DNA of 64,000 bases from the NCBI GenBank assembly GCA_947467605.1, contig CANIII010000022.1, forward strand, positions 22,487 through 86,486. Reading direction: 5' to 3'. Source of the stretch: Acidobacteriota bacterium. Its GTDB lineage: Bacteria; Acidobacteriota; Vicinamibacteria; Vicinamibacterales; SCN-69-37. This document shows, piece by piece, positions 8,615 to 17,680 of the stretch. A program made the position numbers and the translations under genes. Numbering within the stretch: position 1 is the first letter of the stretch; each line of letters begins with the position of its first letter. The notes below the pieces were generated by a model, which searched no databases, was not told the DNA's origin, and saw nothing but the letters and a program-made list of their open reading frames with translations.

Positions 8615-9556
8615 TCAGAACTCTCCGATCGTCACGACTTCATTGCGCAGCTCGACTCCGAAGCGCGCACGCACCTCGGCCCGAGCTGTTTCGATCAGCG
8701 CGTGGACATCCGCGGCCGATGCGCGACCATCATTCACAATAAAGTTCGCGTGCGCGGTTGAGATCATGGCACCTCCCACGCGATGTCCCTTGAGGCCCGC
8801 ACGATCCACCAACGCGCCGGCCGACGGCGGAATGCCGTGCGGCACGACGTCACGCGCGGGATCAGGATTCTGAAACACACAGCCCGCGCTCGGGACATCA
8901 AGCGGCTGTGTGCGCTTGCGATGCGCCAGTGATGCGCGCGCTACCGCGCGGAGCGCATCCGGCACACCCGAGCCCACGCCGAACTCCGCCCACAGCAGCA
9001 CCTCGCGCGTTCGTTGCAATCGGCTCGTATCGTAAGCAAAGGACATGTCATCGGCGCCCAGTTCCATCACGACGCCACTCGGTGCCATGAGACTCACGCG
9101 CGTCACCAGATCGCCGATGTTCCGGCCGCCGTAGTGGGCATTGCCGCAGATCGCGCCGCCGACGGTGCCCGGCGTCCCTGCCCACGCTTCGAGCGCCGAC
9201 AGGCCGCGGCCGATCGTCCACCGCACTAGTCCGTTCATCGTGACGCCCGCGCCGGCACGTACGACGGTCGGCGACGACTGCGACAAATCCATGAGACGCA
9301 GGCGAACGACGATGCCTCGAACGCCGGCGTCGGACACCAGGACGTTCGATCCGCCGCCGAGAAGCGTCACCGTGACTCCCGCCTGACCAGCCACTGACAA
9401 CACGCGTCGCAGTTCATCCACAGACCGAACATCCGCCAGGACATCTGCGGTGCCGCCGACTCGAAACGTCGTCATGGGTGCAAGCGGTGCATGCTCACGC
9501 ACGCGATCAGTGCCGAGCGCTTCGCGCAAAGATGCACCGACGGCAGGATCGATCAT
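8615..9556 (-). CDS. murB: UDP-N-acetylenolpyruvoylglucosamine reductase
   Basis: Flavoenzyme that reduces the MurA product to UDP-MurNAc with NADPH. About 313 residues. FAD-binding blocks are visible as TTFRVGGTADVLAD, LGGGSNVLVSD and GGAICGNAHYGGRN. The segment SAGCVFQNP has Cys where E. coli MurB has the proton-donor Ser; Cys occurs here in some MurB groups. Start: ATG at 9556, with a GTG directly before it at 9559 as the alternative. It follows mpl by about 7 nt and is 2 nt before murA, so product and substrate enzymes are coupled. Confidence 0.94.
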   Translation of the reverse strand: MIDPAVGASLREALGTDRVREHAPLAPMTTFRVGGTADVLADVRSVDELRRVLSVAGQAGVTVTLLGGGSNVLVSDAGVRGIVVRLRLMDLSQSSPTVVRAGAGVTMNGLVRWTIGRGLSALEAWAGTPGTVGGAICGNAHYGGRNIGDLVTRVSLMAPSGVVMELGADDMSFAYDTSRLQRTREVLLWAEFGVGSGVPDALRAVARASLAHRKRTQPLDVPSAGCVFQNPDPARDVVPHGIPPSAGALVDRAGLKGHRVGGAMISTAHANFIVNDGRASAADVHALIETARAEVRARFGVELRNEVVTIGEF

Positions 9557-9563
9557 CACTCGA

Positions 9564-10964
9564 TCAGTGCCCGAGCGCGTTGAGGAGCTTGTCGTGAATG
9601 CCGTCGAACCCGCCGTTCGACATCAGCAACACCACGTCGCCCGACTGTGCTTCCGCAGCAATGGTCGACACGATCTCGTCCACGTTCGGCAATGTTCGTG
9701 CACGCTGGCCCCGCTCGCGCAGGGTCGCGACGATTTCGTCGACCGAAAGGCGCTCGGCATCCGGCAAGGTGGCCCGGAAGACCGCGGCCAAGATGACCTC
9801 GTCGGCGCCTGACTCGGCGAACGCCGTCGCAAAGTCGTCCTGAAAGATCTTCCGACAGGACGTCGCCGATCGTGGCTCGAATACCGCCCAGACTCGGCGT
9901 GAGGGATCGGCTGACTTGATCGCCCGAATCGTTTCGAGAATCGCCGTCGGATGGTGCGCGAAGTCGTCGTACACCGAGACGCCCCGCGCAGTTCCCCGCA
10001 ATTCGAGTCGCCGCTTGACGCCACGAAAGTGACCGAGTCCGTCGCTCATCGTCCCGACGTCGAGCCCCACCGCGTGGCCGACGGCCATCGCGGCCAGGGC
10101 GTTCCGCACGTTGTGCTCACCGAAGAGCGGCAGCGTCACCTGACCCTGCGGTTCACCACGATGCGTCACGTGAAAGATCGTGCCGTTGGCAAACGGCCGA
10201 ACGCCGTCCGCGCGCCAGTCGGCGCCGCCGCTGAGCCCGAAGGTCTCCACCGCACACCGCGCTCCGGCCGCCAAGCGCAGCGCCTCGGCGCTGTCGGCGC
10301 CAATGATGAGGTGTCCGCTCCGCGGCACGAGATTCACGAATCGACGAAACGCAATCCGCAATGACTCCATGTCGGGATAAATGTCGGCGTGGTCGTATTC
10401 GAGATTGCCGATCACGGCGATGTCGGGAAGATACTTGAGAAACTTCGCCGTCTTGTCGAAGAAGGCGCTGTCGTATTCGTCACCCTCGATCACGAAGTCA
10501 CGCCCGGCCCCGAGCCGATAGCTGCCGTCGAAGTTCAGCGCAATGCCGCCGACGAGCAGACTCGGATCCTGGCCTGCGGCCGTCAGCATCCACGCGGTCA
10601 GTGCCGTGGTTGAAGTCTTGCCGTGAGTGCCCGCAATCACGATGGAACGCGCGCTCCAGAGGAAGTGGTCGCGAATCGCCTCCGGCAACGACACGTAGCG
10701 CACCTTGCGGTCCAGCACGGCTTCGAGTTCGGGGTTCCCCCGGGAAATCGCATTTCCGACCACAACCAGGTCGAGGTCGCCGGTGATCTGTTCCTCGCGA
10801 TAGCCATCGAACACGCGAATGTGCTCATGAGCGAGGAAGTCGCTCATCGGTGGGTAGACGCCGTGATCCGATCCCTGGACGTCATGGCCGCGGTGCTTGA
10901 GCATCGCGGCGAGCGTGGCCATCGCCGTACCGCAGATGCCGATAAAGTGAATGCGCTTAGTCAC
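9564..10964 (-). CDS. mpl: UDP-N-acetylmuramate:L-Ala-gamma-D-Glu-meso-DAP ligase
   Basis: Recycling ligase that attaches recovered murein tripeptide to UDP-MurNAc. The protein has 466 residues. The N-terminal Rossmann motif is HFIGICGTAMATLA, followed by the Mpl-typical GSDHGVYPPMS and GNAISRGNP. The ATP loop GTHGKTST is at 112-119. The block EGDEYDSAFFDK with NLEYDHADI separates Mpl from MurC. It overlaps ldcA by 8 nt and precedes murB. Neighbours NagZ and LdcA act on the same recovered muropeptides. Confidence 0.9.
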   Translation of the reverse strand: MTKRIHFIGICGTAMATLAAMLKHRGHDVQGSDHGVYPPMSDFLAHEHIRVFDGYREEQITGDLDLVVVGNAISRGNPELEAVLDRKVRYVSLPEAIRDHFLWSARSIVIAGTHGKTSTTALTAWMLTAAGQDPSLLVGGIALNFDGSYRLGAGRDFVIEGDEYDSAFFDKTAKFLKYLPDIAVIGNLEYDHADIYPDMESLRIAFRRFVNLVPRSGHLIIGADSAEALRLAAGARCAVETFGLSGGADWRADGVRPFANGTIFHVTHRGEPQGQVTLPLFGEHNVRNALAAMAVGHAVGLDVGTMSDGLGHFRGVKRRLELRGTARGVSVYDDFAHHPTAILETIRAIKSADPSRRVWAVFEPRSATSCRKIFQDDFATAFAESGADEVILAAVFRATLPDAERLSVDEIVATLRERGQRARTLPNVDEIVSTIAAEAQSGDVVLLMSNGGFDGIHDKLLNALGH

Positions 10965-11913
10965 TGGCGGCCGACTCCTCGATGATCAACCGCGGACGAT
11001 GGCCGGCCACGACGCGTGCCCGCACGCCGAACGGCAGCGTCACGCTCTCACAGTTCGCATGTCCAGACGGCACACCAAACAGGACGGGCCCTGGGAAGTC
11101 CGCCAGCGCCGCTCGCACCGTGTCGCGCGCGGTGGGCGCGCCCGTGGGTTCATCACACTTCGGCATCTCGTTACAGACGATGGCCGAAGCCCGCGCAAGA
11201 ACACCAGCAAACTTCAATTGCATCAACATGCGATCCAGCCGATACGGGCGCTCGCCCACCTCGTCGAGGAACAGAATATGGCCAACTGGCGGAGCAAAAG
11301 CGTAGGGCGTCCCCAGCGACGCCACCAACTGCGTGAGCGTCCCGCCGAAGATGGGCCCAACGATGTCACGGCCGTCTCGCAGCACCATGAGATTGGGCGC
11401 AAATACGTCGCCGACCTCGTGGTCGAGCAGCGACGTCAGCAACGACGTCGGGTCGTACGACTCTCGGCCGCGTGACAGGCGGCCGTCGAGCATTGGTCCG
11501 TGAATGGACACCAGTCCGGCCGTCTGGTTGATCACGGTGTGCAGTGACGTCACATCGCTGTAGCCGATGAAGGCCGTGCGTCGCTCGGCCCACACGGCGG
11601 CATCGACCAACGGCAGGATTTGCACGCTGCCGTAGCCGCCCCGCACCGACATGATCGCATCAACATCGGTCCGCATCAGCGCGTCCTGGAGGGAGGCCGC
11701 TCGCAGCTGGGGTGTCCCGGCAACGAATCCATCCGCCTCGAAGACGCGTTCATCCCAGGTCGTCTGGAATCCGAGCCGCTGCAGTTCGGCGATGCCGCGA
11801 TCAAACTCGGATCGCGGAAATGGACTCGCCGGCGCCACGAGCGCCACGGTGGCGCCGGGCCTCACCGGACGAATCTTGATCAGCCCGGCGGTCGTCCGTG
11901 TCGCTACAGCCAT
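10957..11913 (-). CDS. ldcA: Muramoyltetrapeptide L,D-carboxypeptidase (family S66)
   Basis: Removes the terminal D-Ala from recovered tetrapeptides, giving the tripeptide that Mpl uses. The protein has 318 residues from the ATG at 11913. RGGYGS (91-96) and GYSDVTSLH with the likely nucleophile S119 mark the N-terminal half. FGGTLTQLVASLGTP and a distal Glu/His region mark the rest. A longer upstream frame exists, but it lies inside nagZ, so I reject it. It overlaps nagZ by 10 nt and mpl by 8 nt, which indicates tight coupling. No signal peptide, so cytoplasmic. Confidence 0.9.
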   Translation of the reverse strand: MAVATRTTAGLIKIRPVRPGATVALVAPASPFPRSEFDRGIAELQRLGFQTTWDERVFEADGFVAGTPQLRAASLQDALMRTDVDAIMSVRGGYGSVQILPLVDAAVWAERRTAFIGYSDVTSLHTVINQTAGLVSIHGPMLDGRLSRGRESYDPTSLLTSLLDHEVGDVFAPNLMVLRDGRDIVGPIFGGTLTQLVASLGTPYAFAPPVGHILFLDEVGERPYRLDRMLMQLKFAGVLARASAIVCNEMPKCDEPTGAPTARDTVRAALADFPGPVLFGVPSGHANCESVTLPFGVRARVVAGHRPRLIIEESAASD

Positions 11914-13007
11914 TTCGTCATCATGTCGGCCAACGTCTGATGTTCCTCGCAGCCGATGCGGGACATCGACGGGATCTGGCTCTGGCGGCCGCCACCAAGA
12001 AATTGATGTTTGACTCGTTCTTGCCGCGCCAGCGCATCTTCGAGGCGCGCCATTGGGACGCGACCCGTCTCGATCGCCTTGACGACGGCCTCGAGGGCGC
12101 CGACTTGTTCGTCCGGCGTCTGATTGCAGAGCAACACCGCGTCGCATCCCGCCAACAGCGAAAGCACCATCGCTTCGCCGAGGCCTGTCGAGTCGCTGAT
12201 CGCCTTCATGCCCAGGTCGTCACTGATCACGACGCCTCGGTACCCGAGGGTCTTCTTCAAGAGACCGTCGACGATCACCGGCGAGAGCGTCGCGGGTCGC
12301 GCCTCATCGAGGGCGGGCACGAGCACGTGGGCCGTCATGATGCACGCCACGTCAGCGGCCACGGCCGCGCGAAACGGCACGAGTTCCACCTCTTGGAGCC
12401 GCTCGGGCGATTGCTCGACGAGAGGTAGCTCGAAGTGGGAATCGGTGCTGGTGTCGCCATGACCGGGAAAATGTTTGCCGCACGCGGCCACGCCACCGCC
12501 TTGTAGTGTCGTGATCATGAGTGCGCCAAGACGTGCCGCGACATCGGCCTTCTCGGAAAGGGCGCGATCACCAATCACCGGGTTCTTCGGATTGGTGTGC
12601 ACGTCGAGCACCGGCGTGTAGTCGAGATTGACACCGACGGCACGCAACTCGTCTGCCATGGCGCGCGCAAACCGGACCGTGAGCTGGTCATCACCGGAAC
12701 GTCCCAGCGTGATCATGGGCGGCCATTCTGTGAAGGGACGCTTCAAGCGTGCGACGCGTCCACCTTCCTGGTCCACGCTGATCCAGAGCGGCCAGGCCTG
12801 CGTCAGCGCGCTACATTCACGCGACAAATCCTTCACCTGCGCGGGCTCGGTCGGCTGGGCAAAGTTGCGTGCAAAGTAGATGACGCCACCCAAATCAAAC
12901 TCGCGCGCGATCTCACGCAGTTCGACCGGCACCGTCTGTCCGGCGAAACCCACGATGGCCAACCGTCCAACACTCCGCCGAACGTCACGCAAGGACATGT
13001 GCGCCAT
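11904..13007 (-). CDS. nagZ: Beta-N-acetylhexosaminidase (glycoside hydrolase 3)
   Basis: Cleaves GlcNAc from GlcNAc-anhydroMurNAc-peptides in the cytoplasm. About 367 residues. Substrate and catalytic loops are clear: SVDQEGGRVARL, the His/Asp loop KHFPGHGDTSTDSH (178-191), and the nucleophile motif ISDDLGM. Starts at 13007 or 12998 are both possible; neither has a good Shine-Dalgarno. It is the first gene of the murein recycling operon, divergent from the GHMP kinase with only 12 nt between the two starts. Confidence 0.92.
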   Translation of the reverse strand: MAHMSLRDVRRSVGRLAIVGFAGQTVPVELREIAREFDLGGVIYFARNFAQPTEPAQVKDLSRECSALTQAWPLWISVDQEGGRVARLKRPFTEWPPMITLGRSGDDQLTVRFARAMADELRAVGVNLDYTPVLDVHTNPKNPVIGDRALSEKADVAARLGALMITTLQGGGVAACGKHFPGHGDTSTDSHFELPLVEQSPERLQEVELVPFRAAVAADVACIMTAHVLVPALDEARPATLSPVIVDGLLKKTLGYRGVVISDDLGMKAISDSTGLGEAMVLSLLAGCDAVLLCNQTPDEQVGALEAVVKAIETGRVPMARLEDALARQERVKHQFLGGGRQSQIPSMSRIGCEEHQTLADMMTKWL

Positions 13008-13013
13008 TATAAT
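13008..13013 (+). promoter_or_regulatory. Consensus -10 box before the GHMP kinase
   Basis: A perfect TATAAT lies between the divergent nagZ and kinase starts. Seven bases downstream is the kinase GTG at 13020, so transcription would begin at or next to the start codon and the mRNA would be leaderless. No good -35 box is seen upstream within nagZ. Confidence 0.5.
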
Positions 13014-13019
13014 CTGCGG

Positions 13020-14012
13020 GTGCGCATCCACTCGTCCGCGCCGACCCGCATTGATCTGGCTGGCGGCACCATCGATATCTGGCCGTTGTATTTGTTTCAT
13101 CAGCCGGCCGTCACCATCAACGCCGCCATCAGCCTGCGCGCCCATTGCACAATTGAGTCGCGCGCCGACGGCCGTCTCGTGGTCGTCTCTGAAGACACAG
13201 GCGAGCGGGTCGAGGCCGATGACCCAGAGACCCTCAGCGTCCAGACCCTGCCGCTGCTCGCGCGGCTGGTCAAACACTTCAACGCGCGCGGACTCTCACT
13301 CACCACGCGCTGCGACTCGCCAGTGGGTGCCGGCATTGCCGGCTCGTCCACGTTGAACATCGCCGTAATCGCCGCGCTCGCCGCCTTTACCGGACAGGCG
13401 ATGACTGACGATGCGCGACTGGAGCTGGCGAAGAACATCGAAGCGCAAGTTATCGATGTGCCCACTGGTGTGCAGGATTACCGACCGGCCCTGTACGGCG
13501 GCGTCTCCGCGGTCGAACTGAGTGTGACCGGGATCCGTCGCGTGGCGATGGCGGTCGATCCAGCGGCACTCGCCTCACGCATCGTGCTGGCCTACACGGG
13601 AGCCACGCGCAATTCCGGGATCAACAATTGGGACATGATGAAGCGTCACATCGATGGCGAGACGACCGTCGTCGCCGCCTTCGAGCGCATCGCAGACATC
13701 GCGCGTCAGATGCGCGTCACGCTTGAGCGTGGCGACTGGGCGGCGACGGGCGCCGCGCTGGCGGCCGAATGGGAGAACCGCAAGAAACTGGCACCCGGCG
13801 TCACGACGCCAGTAATTGACGGCCTCCTCACGCGCGCCGAGGCTGCGGGGGCCTGGGCGGGCAAAGTGTGCGGCGCGGGAGGCGGGGGCTGTCTCTTCTG
13901 CCTGACGCCGCCAGAACGGCGCGCGGCCGTGGCCGCAGCACTCACTGACGGCGGTGCCCGCGTGCTGCCCTTCACAATCGAAACAGACGGCGTACACTTG
14001 GTGCAGGAGTAA
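13020..14012 (+). CDS. GHMP-family sugar kinase (HddA/galactokinase-like)
   Basis: ATP-dependent small-molecule kinase of 330 residues; the substrate is not known. The N-terminal APTRIDLAGGTIDIWP resembles heptose-7-phosphate kinase HddA. The GHMP ATP loop is PVGAGIAGSS at 101-110, and the C-terminal motif is KVCGAGGGGCLF. The start is GTG at 13020, because the frame further upstream is antisense to nagZ. It shares a 12-nt divergent region with the murein recycling operon, so a recovered amino sugar is a reasonable but unproven substrate. Heptose or galactose derivatives are the alternatives. Confidence 0.82.
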   Translation: MRIHSSAPTRIDLAGGTIDIWPLYLFHQPAVTINAAISLRAHCTIESRADGRLVVVSEDTGERVEADDPETLSVQTLPLLARLVKHFNARGLSLTTRCDSPVGAGIAGSSTLNIAVIAALAAFTGQAMTDDARLELAKNIEAQVIDVPTGVQDYRPALYGGVSAVELSVTGIRRVAMAVDPAALASRIVLAYTGATRNSGINNWDMMKRHIDGETTVVAAFERIADIARQMRVTLERGDWAATGAALAAEWENRKKLAPGVTTPVIDGLLTRAEAAGAWAGKVCGAGGGGCLFCLTPPERRAAVAAALTDGGARVLPFTIETDGVHLVQE

Positions 14013-14015
14013 CGC

Positions 14016-14210
14016 ATGAACGCCCTCGAAGAACTTCGAAAGCTCTACTTCAACGCGAAACGCGGCACGGTCAAGAAGGACATCATCCGCGCCATCGATC
14101 TCTTCAAGATGCTGAAGACCGAAGAAGAGCGAGAAAAAGCGGCGGTCTATATGGACGGGTTGTCGCAGATGCGCTCGGAATGGGCGCAAGGCAAGAACGA
14201 AGACAGCTAG
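14016..14210 (+). CDS. Small charged hypothetical protein
   Basis: A 64-residue, helical, strongly charged product (MNALEELRKLYFN... ending QGKNEDS). The family is not recognised. It begins 3 nt after the kinase stop, which implies cotranscription and possible coupling. It lacks a signal peptide or cysteines. The stop codon abuts the convergent rodZ-like stop with no space, so no separate terminator exists between them. Confidence 0.7.
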   Translation: MNALEELRKLYFNAKRGTVKKDIIRAIDLFKMLKTEEEREKAAVYMDGLSQMRSEWAQGKNEDS

Positions 14211-14996
14211 CTACTTCCAGAACGCGCTGGCGTTGTCGGGGGTGATGCTGGCCTTCTTCACATCACCCGAGGCGCCGAGTGGTTTGGCCGGCTTGCCATT
14301 CACGCTCCAGCTGATAGCGCCCGCATTGCCAAACTGCACGGCCAATTCGCGCTCAGCCTGAAACGTCTGCGACTCCCCCGCCGTCAGGTTGCGCGACAGC
14401 ACCAGGCGGCCGTCTGCCGTCACCTGCACCCAGCAACTCGCGTCCGCGTGCAACTGAATCGAGACGGAATGCACGACCGGCGGTGCCGTTTGCGGCGCAT
14501 CGGTGGTCGGCGCAGCGACGGGCTCGACGGACGGCGCGGAGACTGACGGCGCCGGGGCCTGTTCGGTCACGACCGGCACCACGGGGGGCCGGCGTCGGAC
14601 GCGCGTCATCTGCCACCAGCCGATGAGGCCACCGATGACGATCACCAGCATGATGGCAATCGCGCGCAACCACACACCGGCCTTGCGTTGTCGTTCCAAA
14701 AACATTCGATCGTCGTCGGTGATCTCTGCCGTCGCGACTTCGCGCAGGGACGAGGCGGCCATCGCATCCGCGAGTTCTGTGTACTGGCGAACGGTTTCCT
14801 CGGGATCGAGGCCGACTTCATCGGCATACGCCCGAACAAACGCGCGACTGAAGATGCCGCCAGGCAGGCGTGAGAAATCGCCTCGCTCCAGCGCCTCGAG
14901 CGCGCCCGTGGCGATCTTTGTGGCGCTGGCGATTTGCCGCAGCGAGATGCCGCGGCCCTCGCGCGCCTGCTTCAGATGAAGACCAAACTCACTCAT
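14211..14996 (-). CDS. rodZ: RodZ-like HTH membrane protein
   Basis: Cytoskeletal anchor family that links MreB to the envelope. The protein has 261 residues. A Cro/C1-type HTH occupies about 1-75 (GLHLKQAREGRGISLRQIA), one transmembrane helix runs at about 110-129, and a Pro/Ala-rich linker leads to a DUF4115-type beta domain (WVQVTADGRLVLSRNLTAGE). This architecture is that of RodZ. No mreB is nearby in the window. Downstream of thiE in the same direction, with about 50 nt between them. Confidence 0.85.
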   Translation of the reverse strand: MSEFGLHLKQAREGRGISLRQIASATKIATGALEALERGDFSRLPGGIFSRAFVRAYADEVGLDPEETVRQYTELADAMAASSLREVATAEITDDDRMFLERQRKAGVWLRAIAIMLVIVIGGLIGWWQMTRVRRRPPVVPVVTEQAPAPSVSAPSVEPVAAPTTDAPQTAPPVVHSVSIQLHADASCWVQVTADGRLVLSRNLTAGESQTFQAERELAVQFGNAGAISWSVNGKPAKPLGASGDVKKASITPDNASAFWK

Positions 14997-15044
14997 GCGT
15001 GGGGGTAACCGAACTTGTAACTGTACGTGACGCGTCTCCGAACG

Positions 15045-15710
15045 TCAATGCGTTGTGAACTGCTCGCGCAGTTTTTCGACCGCGATCTTCGGGCCGAGAC
15101 CGCCGGCCGCGCTCGGAATAAAGAGTGCAATGGCCGCGATACCTGCGGCACCCGCGATCGAACAGACTTTGGCGCGCTCGATGGTCACCCCGCCAATCGC
15201 CAGTACCGGAACATCGACACGACGAGTGGCATCGGCAAGGGCGGAGATCCCCTGCCCGGACACGCCGGGCTTTGAAGCGGTCGGAAACACCGTGCCGAAC
15301 ACCACGTAGTCCGCGGTCGCGGCCAGCGCCAACTCTGCCGGCGAATGCGCGGAGCGACCGACGATCCACCCGACGGGGCCGAGCACCCGCATACGCTCGA
15401 CCGGCGGCCCAAGCGCGGGCAGGTGCACGCCATCCGCGCCGGCAGACAGCGCCACGTCCGCGCGATCGCTCACGACCACGCGGGTATTCGATCCCCGCGT
15501 GAGCGCCACAGCGGCCAACACCAGTGCATGCAGGTCGCTCGCGGGCAGATCCAGTTCGCGGATGTGCACAAGGTTGACGCCCGCGGCGGCCGCGTCCGCA
15601 ATGAGCGCGAGCAGCGCGCGCCGTTGTTCCGCGGGTGTCGCATCGGGCGGCGCCGTGCGGTGCCGATCGGTCACGAGACAGACGATTGGACGCGGCCCTG
15701 AGAAGATCAC
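15045..15710 (-). CDS. thiE: Thiamine phosphate synthase / TenI family
   Basis: Joins the thiazole and pyrimidine halves of thiamine. The protein has 221 residues from a GTG at 15710. PIVCLVTDRHR begins the barrel, HIRELDLPASDL matches the ThiE IREKDL region, and ADGVHLPALG, GRSAHS, VFGTVFPT and VLAIGGV are the phosphate-binding strands. TenI-type aminases share this fold, so ThiE is likely but not certain. The GTG overlaps the stop of the upstream small membrane protein as GTGA. Confidence 0.82.
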   Translation of the reverse strand: MIFSGPRPIVCLVTDRHRTAPPDATPAEQRRALLALIADAAAAGVNLVHIRELDLPASDLHALVLAAVALTRGSNTRVVVSDRADVALSAGADGVHLPALGPPVERMRVLGPVGWIVGRSAHSPAELALAATADYVVFGTVFPTASKPGVSGQGISALADATRRVDVPVLAIGGVTIERAKVCSIAGAAGIAAIALFIPSAAGGLGPKIAVEKLREQFTTH

Positions 15711-15949
15711 CGCGGCTGATCCGCGCCACCAGCGGGATGGCGCAGCATGAACGCACTCACCAGATCGCGCAAACCGCCCAAGGCGGTCACCAATCCCACC
15801 CCTGTCACGGCGCCGCGCACGTACGCACTGGCCATCCACACGCCGAGCCACGGCAGCGCGGCCGCGAAGTAGTTCCGCTCCCACAAGCCGGACCACGGCG
15901 CCAACACGAGCAGCACTCCGGCCTCAATGAGATAGGCGGCGACGAGCAA
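15707..15949 (-). CDS. Small membrane protein, two to three hydrophobic segments
   Basis: About 80 residues (TTG start at 15949) with hydrophobic stretches AAYLIEAGVLLVLAP, YFAAALPWLGVWMASAYV and GAVTGVGLVTALGG. I cannot name the family. The frame stays open up to the rnhB stop and is in the same frame as rnhB. No ATG exists; an ATT at 15967 would give a longer N-terminus MRFFSRLL. It overlaps thiE by 4 nt. Start choice is uncertain. Confidence 0.62.
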   Translation of the reverse strand: MLVAAYLIEAGVLLVLAPWSGLWERNYFAAALPWLGVWMASAYVRGAVTGVGLVTALGGLRDLVSAFMLRHPAGGADQPR

Positions 15950-15976
15950 ACGGCTGAAGAAACGAATGGGGTGGCC

Positions 15977-16609
15977 TCAGTGATCGATGGTATCAAACAG
16001 CGACGGCGGCCTGAACGAACGGCGGTGCAGTGTCGAGTATCCGAATTCGGCAACAGCCTTCAGGTGTTCAGGGGTTGCGTACCCTTTGTGGTGGTCAAAC
16101 CCGTACCGAGGATCACGGGCATGGGCCTCCAGCATCCAGCGATCGCGGGTGACTTTCGCGAGAATCGATGCGGCCGCAATCGCGGTTGATCGCCGATCGC
16201 CGCCGATCACAGGACGCTGTGGAATGAGCAGTTCGGGAATCAGGAGGTGGCCGTCCACAAGGACGAAGCCCGGCAGGGGCGTGAGCGCCTCGACGGCGCG
16301 ACGCATGGCGAGCAGTGAGGCGCGGAGGATATTGATGCGATCGATATCGGCCGCGTCCACAAAGGCAACGTGCCACGACAGCGCCTTTCGCCGAATCGCG
16401 TCAAAGAGCGTGTCACGCTGATCGGGCGTTAGCGCCTTGGAGTCGGTAATGCCAGGGACGCGCAGGTCGGCCGGTAACACGACGGCCGCCGCCACCACTG
16501 GCCCGGCCAAACAACCACGGCCGACCTCATCGACACCGGCGACATGCACAAACCCAAAACCGCGCACCTCGCGTTCGAGCGTGCGAGTGGCGCGCGGCTT
16601 CGGGCTCAT
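15977..16609 (-). CDS. rnhB: Ribonuclease HII
   Basis: Removes RNA, including single ribonucleotides, from DNA hybrids. The protein has 210 residues. The metal-binding acidic residues are visible: D27-E28 in DEVGRG, D119 in VLVDGH and an Asp in AKVTRDRW. The usual DEVGRGPLAGPV has Cys instead of Pro (DEVGRGCLAGPV). rplS lies 19 nt upstream in the same direction, a neighbour pair common in many bacteria. Confidence 0.95.
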   Translation of the reverse strand: MSPKPRATRTLEREVRGFGFVHVAGVDEVGRGCLAGPVVAAAVVLPADLRVPGITDSKALTPDQRDTLFDAIRRKALSWHVAFVDAADIDRINILRASLLAMRRAVEALTPLPGFVLVDGHLLIPELLIPQRPVIGGDRRSTAIAAASILAKVTRDRWMLEAHARDPRYGFDHHKGYATPEHLKAVAEFGYSTLHRRSFRPPSLFDTIDH

Positions 16610-16628
16610 GGCGTCACACGAGACTGAC

Positions 16629-16976
16629 TTACGCCGTGCGTCGTGTTTCCTTCATGCGAGCGGCCTTGCCGCGCAAATCGCGCAGGAAGTACAGCTTCGC
16701 GCGACGGACCTGCGCGCCGCGCAGGACGTCGATCTTCGCGATCGTCGGCGAGTGCAGCGGGAAAATACGCTCCACGCCCTGACCAAACGACATCTTGCGG
16801 ACGGTGAACGTCGCGCTGGCGCCGCCGCGGTGCTGGCCGATGACGATGCCCTCATACATCTGGATGCGCTCTTTGTCGCCTTCACGCACCTTGACGTGCA
16901 CGCGCACGGTATCACCCGACCGCATCGTCGGCCGTTCCATCAACTGCGCCTTTTCCAGAATATCCACTGCCTTCAT
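16629..16976 (-). CDS. rplS: 50S ribosomal protein L19
   Basis: Large-subunit protein at the subunit interface. The protein has 115 residues. Family blocks are present: [19 protein letters not shown], the segment around [20 protein letters not shown], and the [10 protein letters not shown] region. The ATG overlaps the trmD stop by 4 nt (ATGA). Gene order rpsP-khpA-rimM-trmD-rplS is the standard bacterial cluster. Confidence 0.97.
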   Translation of the reverse strand: MKAVDILEKAQLMERPTMRSGDTVRVHVKVREGDKERIQMYEGIVIGQHRGGASATFTVRKMSFGQGVERIFPLHSPTIAKIDVLRGAQVRRAKLYFLRDLRGKAARMKETRRTA

Positions 16977-17680
16977 GACGTGCTCTCCTTATTAAGTTCG
17001 TGGCGCCTCAATAGATCGGGACGCCGCTCTTCCGTACGCCGCAGCTGCTGTTCCCGCCGCCACCGCGCTATCTCTGCATGATGGCCGGACAGCAATATGT
17101 CCGGGACCTTCATGCCTTTGAACTCTGCCGGCCGCGTGTAATGCGGGTAGTCGAGCAGTCCGTCCGCAAACGAATCTGCCGCTACCGAGGCATCGTCGCC
17201 GACCACACCGGGCACGAGCCGCACCACCGCGTCTACCACCACGAGCGCCGGCAGTTCCCCGCCAGTCAGCACGTAGTCGCCGATCGAGATCTCATCCGTG
17301 ACGAGCGCCTCGGCGACGCGCTCGTCGATCCCTTCGTACCGGCCGCAAATGATGATCAGCCGTTCCATCCGGCTGAACCGCACCGCCTCAGCGTGTGAGA
17401 ACGGGCGTCCTTGCGGCGTCGTCAAAATCACGGCCGTCGGCGCACCCCGCTCAACCGAAATTTCTTCGATCGCTCGAAACAGGGGCTCGGGTTTCATCAC
17501 CATCCCGGGCCCGCCGCCAAATGCCACATCGTCAACCACGCGATGCTTGTCACTCGTGTAGGCGCGCAAATCGCGTGCGCGCACATCCACCACACCTTTG
17601 GCCCGCGCCCGACCAATCACTCCTTCAGCCAGCGCCGGCTCGACCATTTGCGGAAAGATCGTGACGATATCAACGATCAA
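16973..17680 (-). CDS. trmD: tRNA (guanine37-N1)-methyltransferase
   Basis: Methylates G37 of tRNAs using S-adenosylmethionine, preventing frameshifts. About 235 residues from a TTG at 17680, where the family N-terminus ([10 protein letters not shown]) begins; an ATG at 17713 would add 11 atypical residues. The knot motifs are [13 protein letters not shown] and [16 protein letters not shown], followed by the C-terminal [22 protein letters not shown]. The stop overlaps rplS and the start overlaps the rimM 3' end by 11 nt. Confidence 0.95.
   Translation of the reverse strand: MIVDIVTIFPQMVEPALAEGVIGRARAKGVVDVRARDLRAYTSDKHRVVDDVAFGGGPGMVMKPEPLFRAIEEISVERGAPTAVILTTPQGRPFSHAEAVRFSRMERLIIICGRYEGIDERVAEALVTDEISIGDYVLTGGELPALVVVDAVVRLVPGVVGDDASVAADSFADGLLDYPHYTRPAEFKGMKVPDILLSGHHAEIARWRREQQLRRTEERRPDLLRRHELNKESTS

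Noticed and set aside
10957..12147. Longer ldcA frame starting at 12147
   Set aside because: The extra part lies within nagZ and lacks family similarity; the ATG at 11913 gives a normal-length S66 protein.
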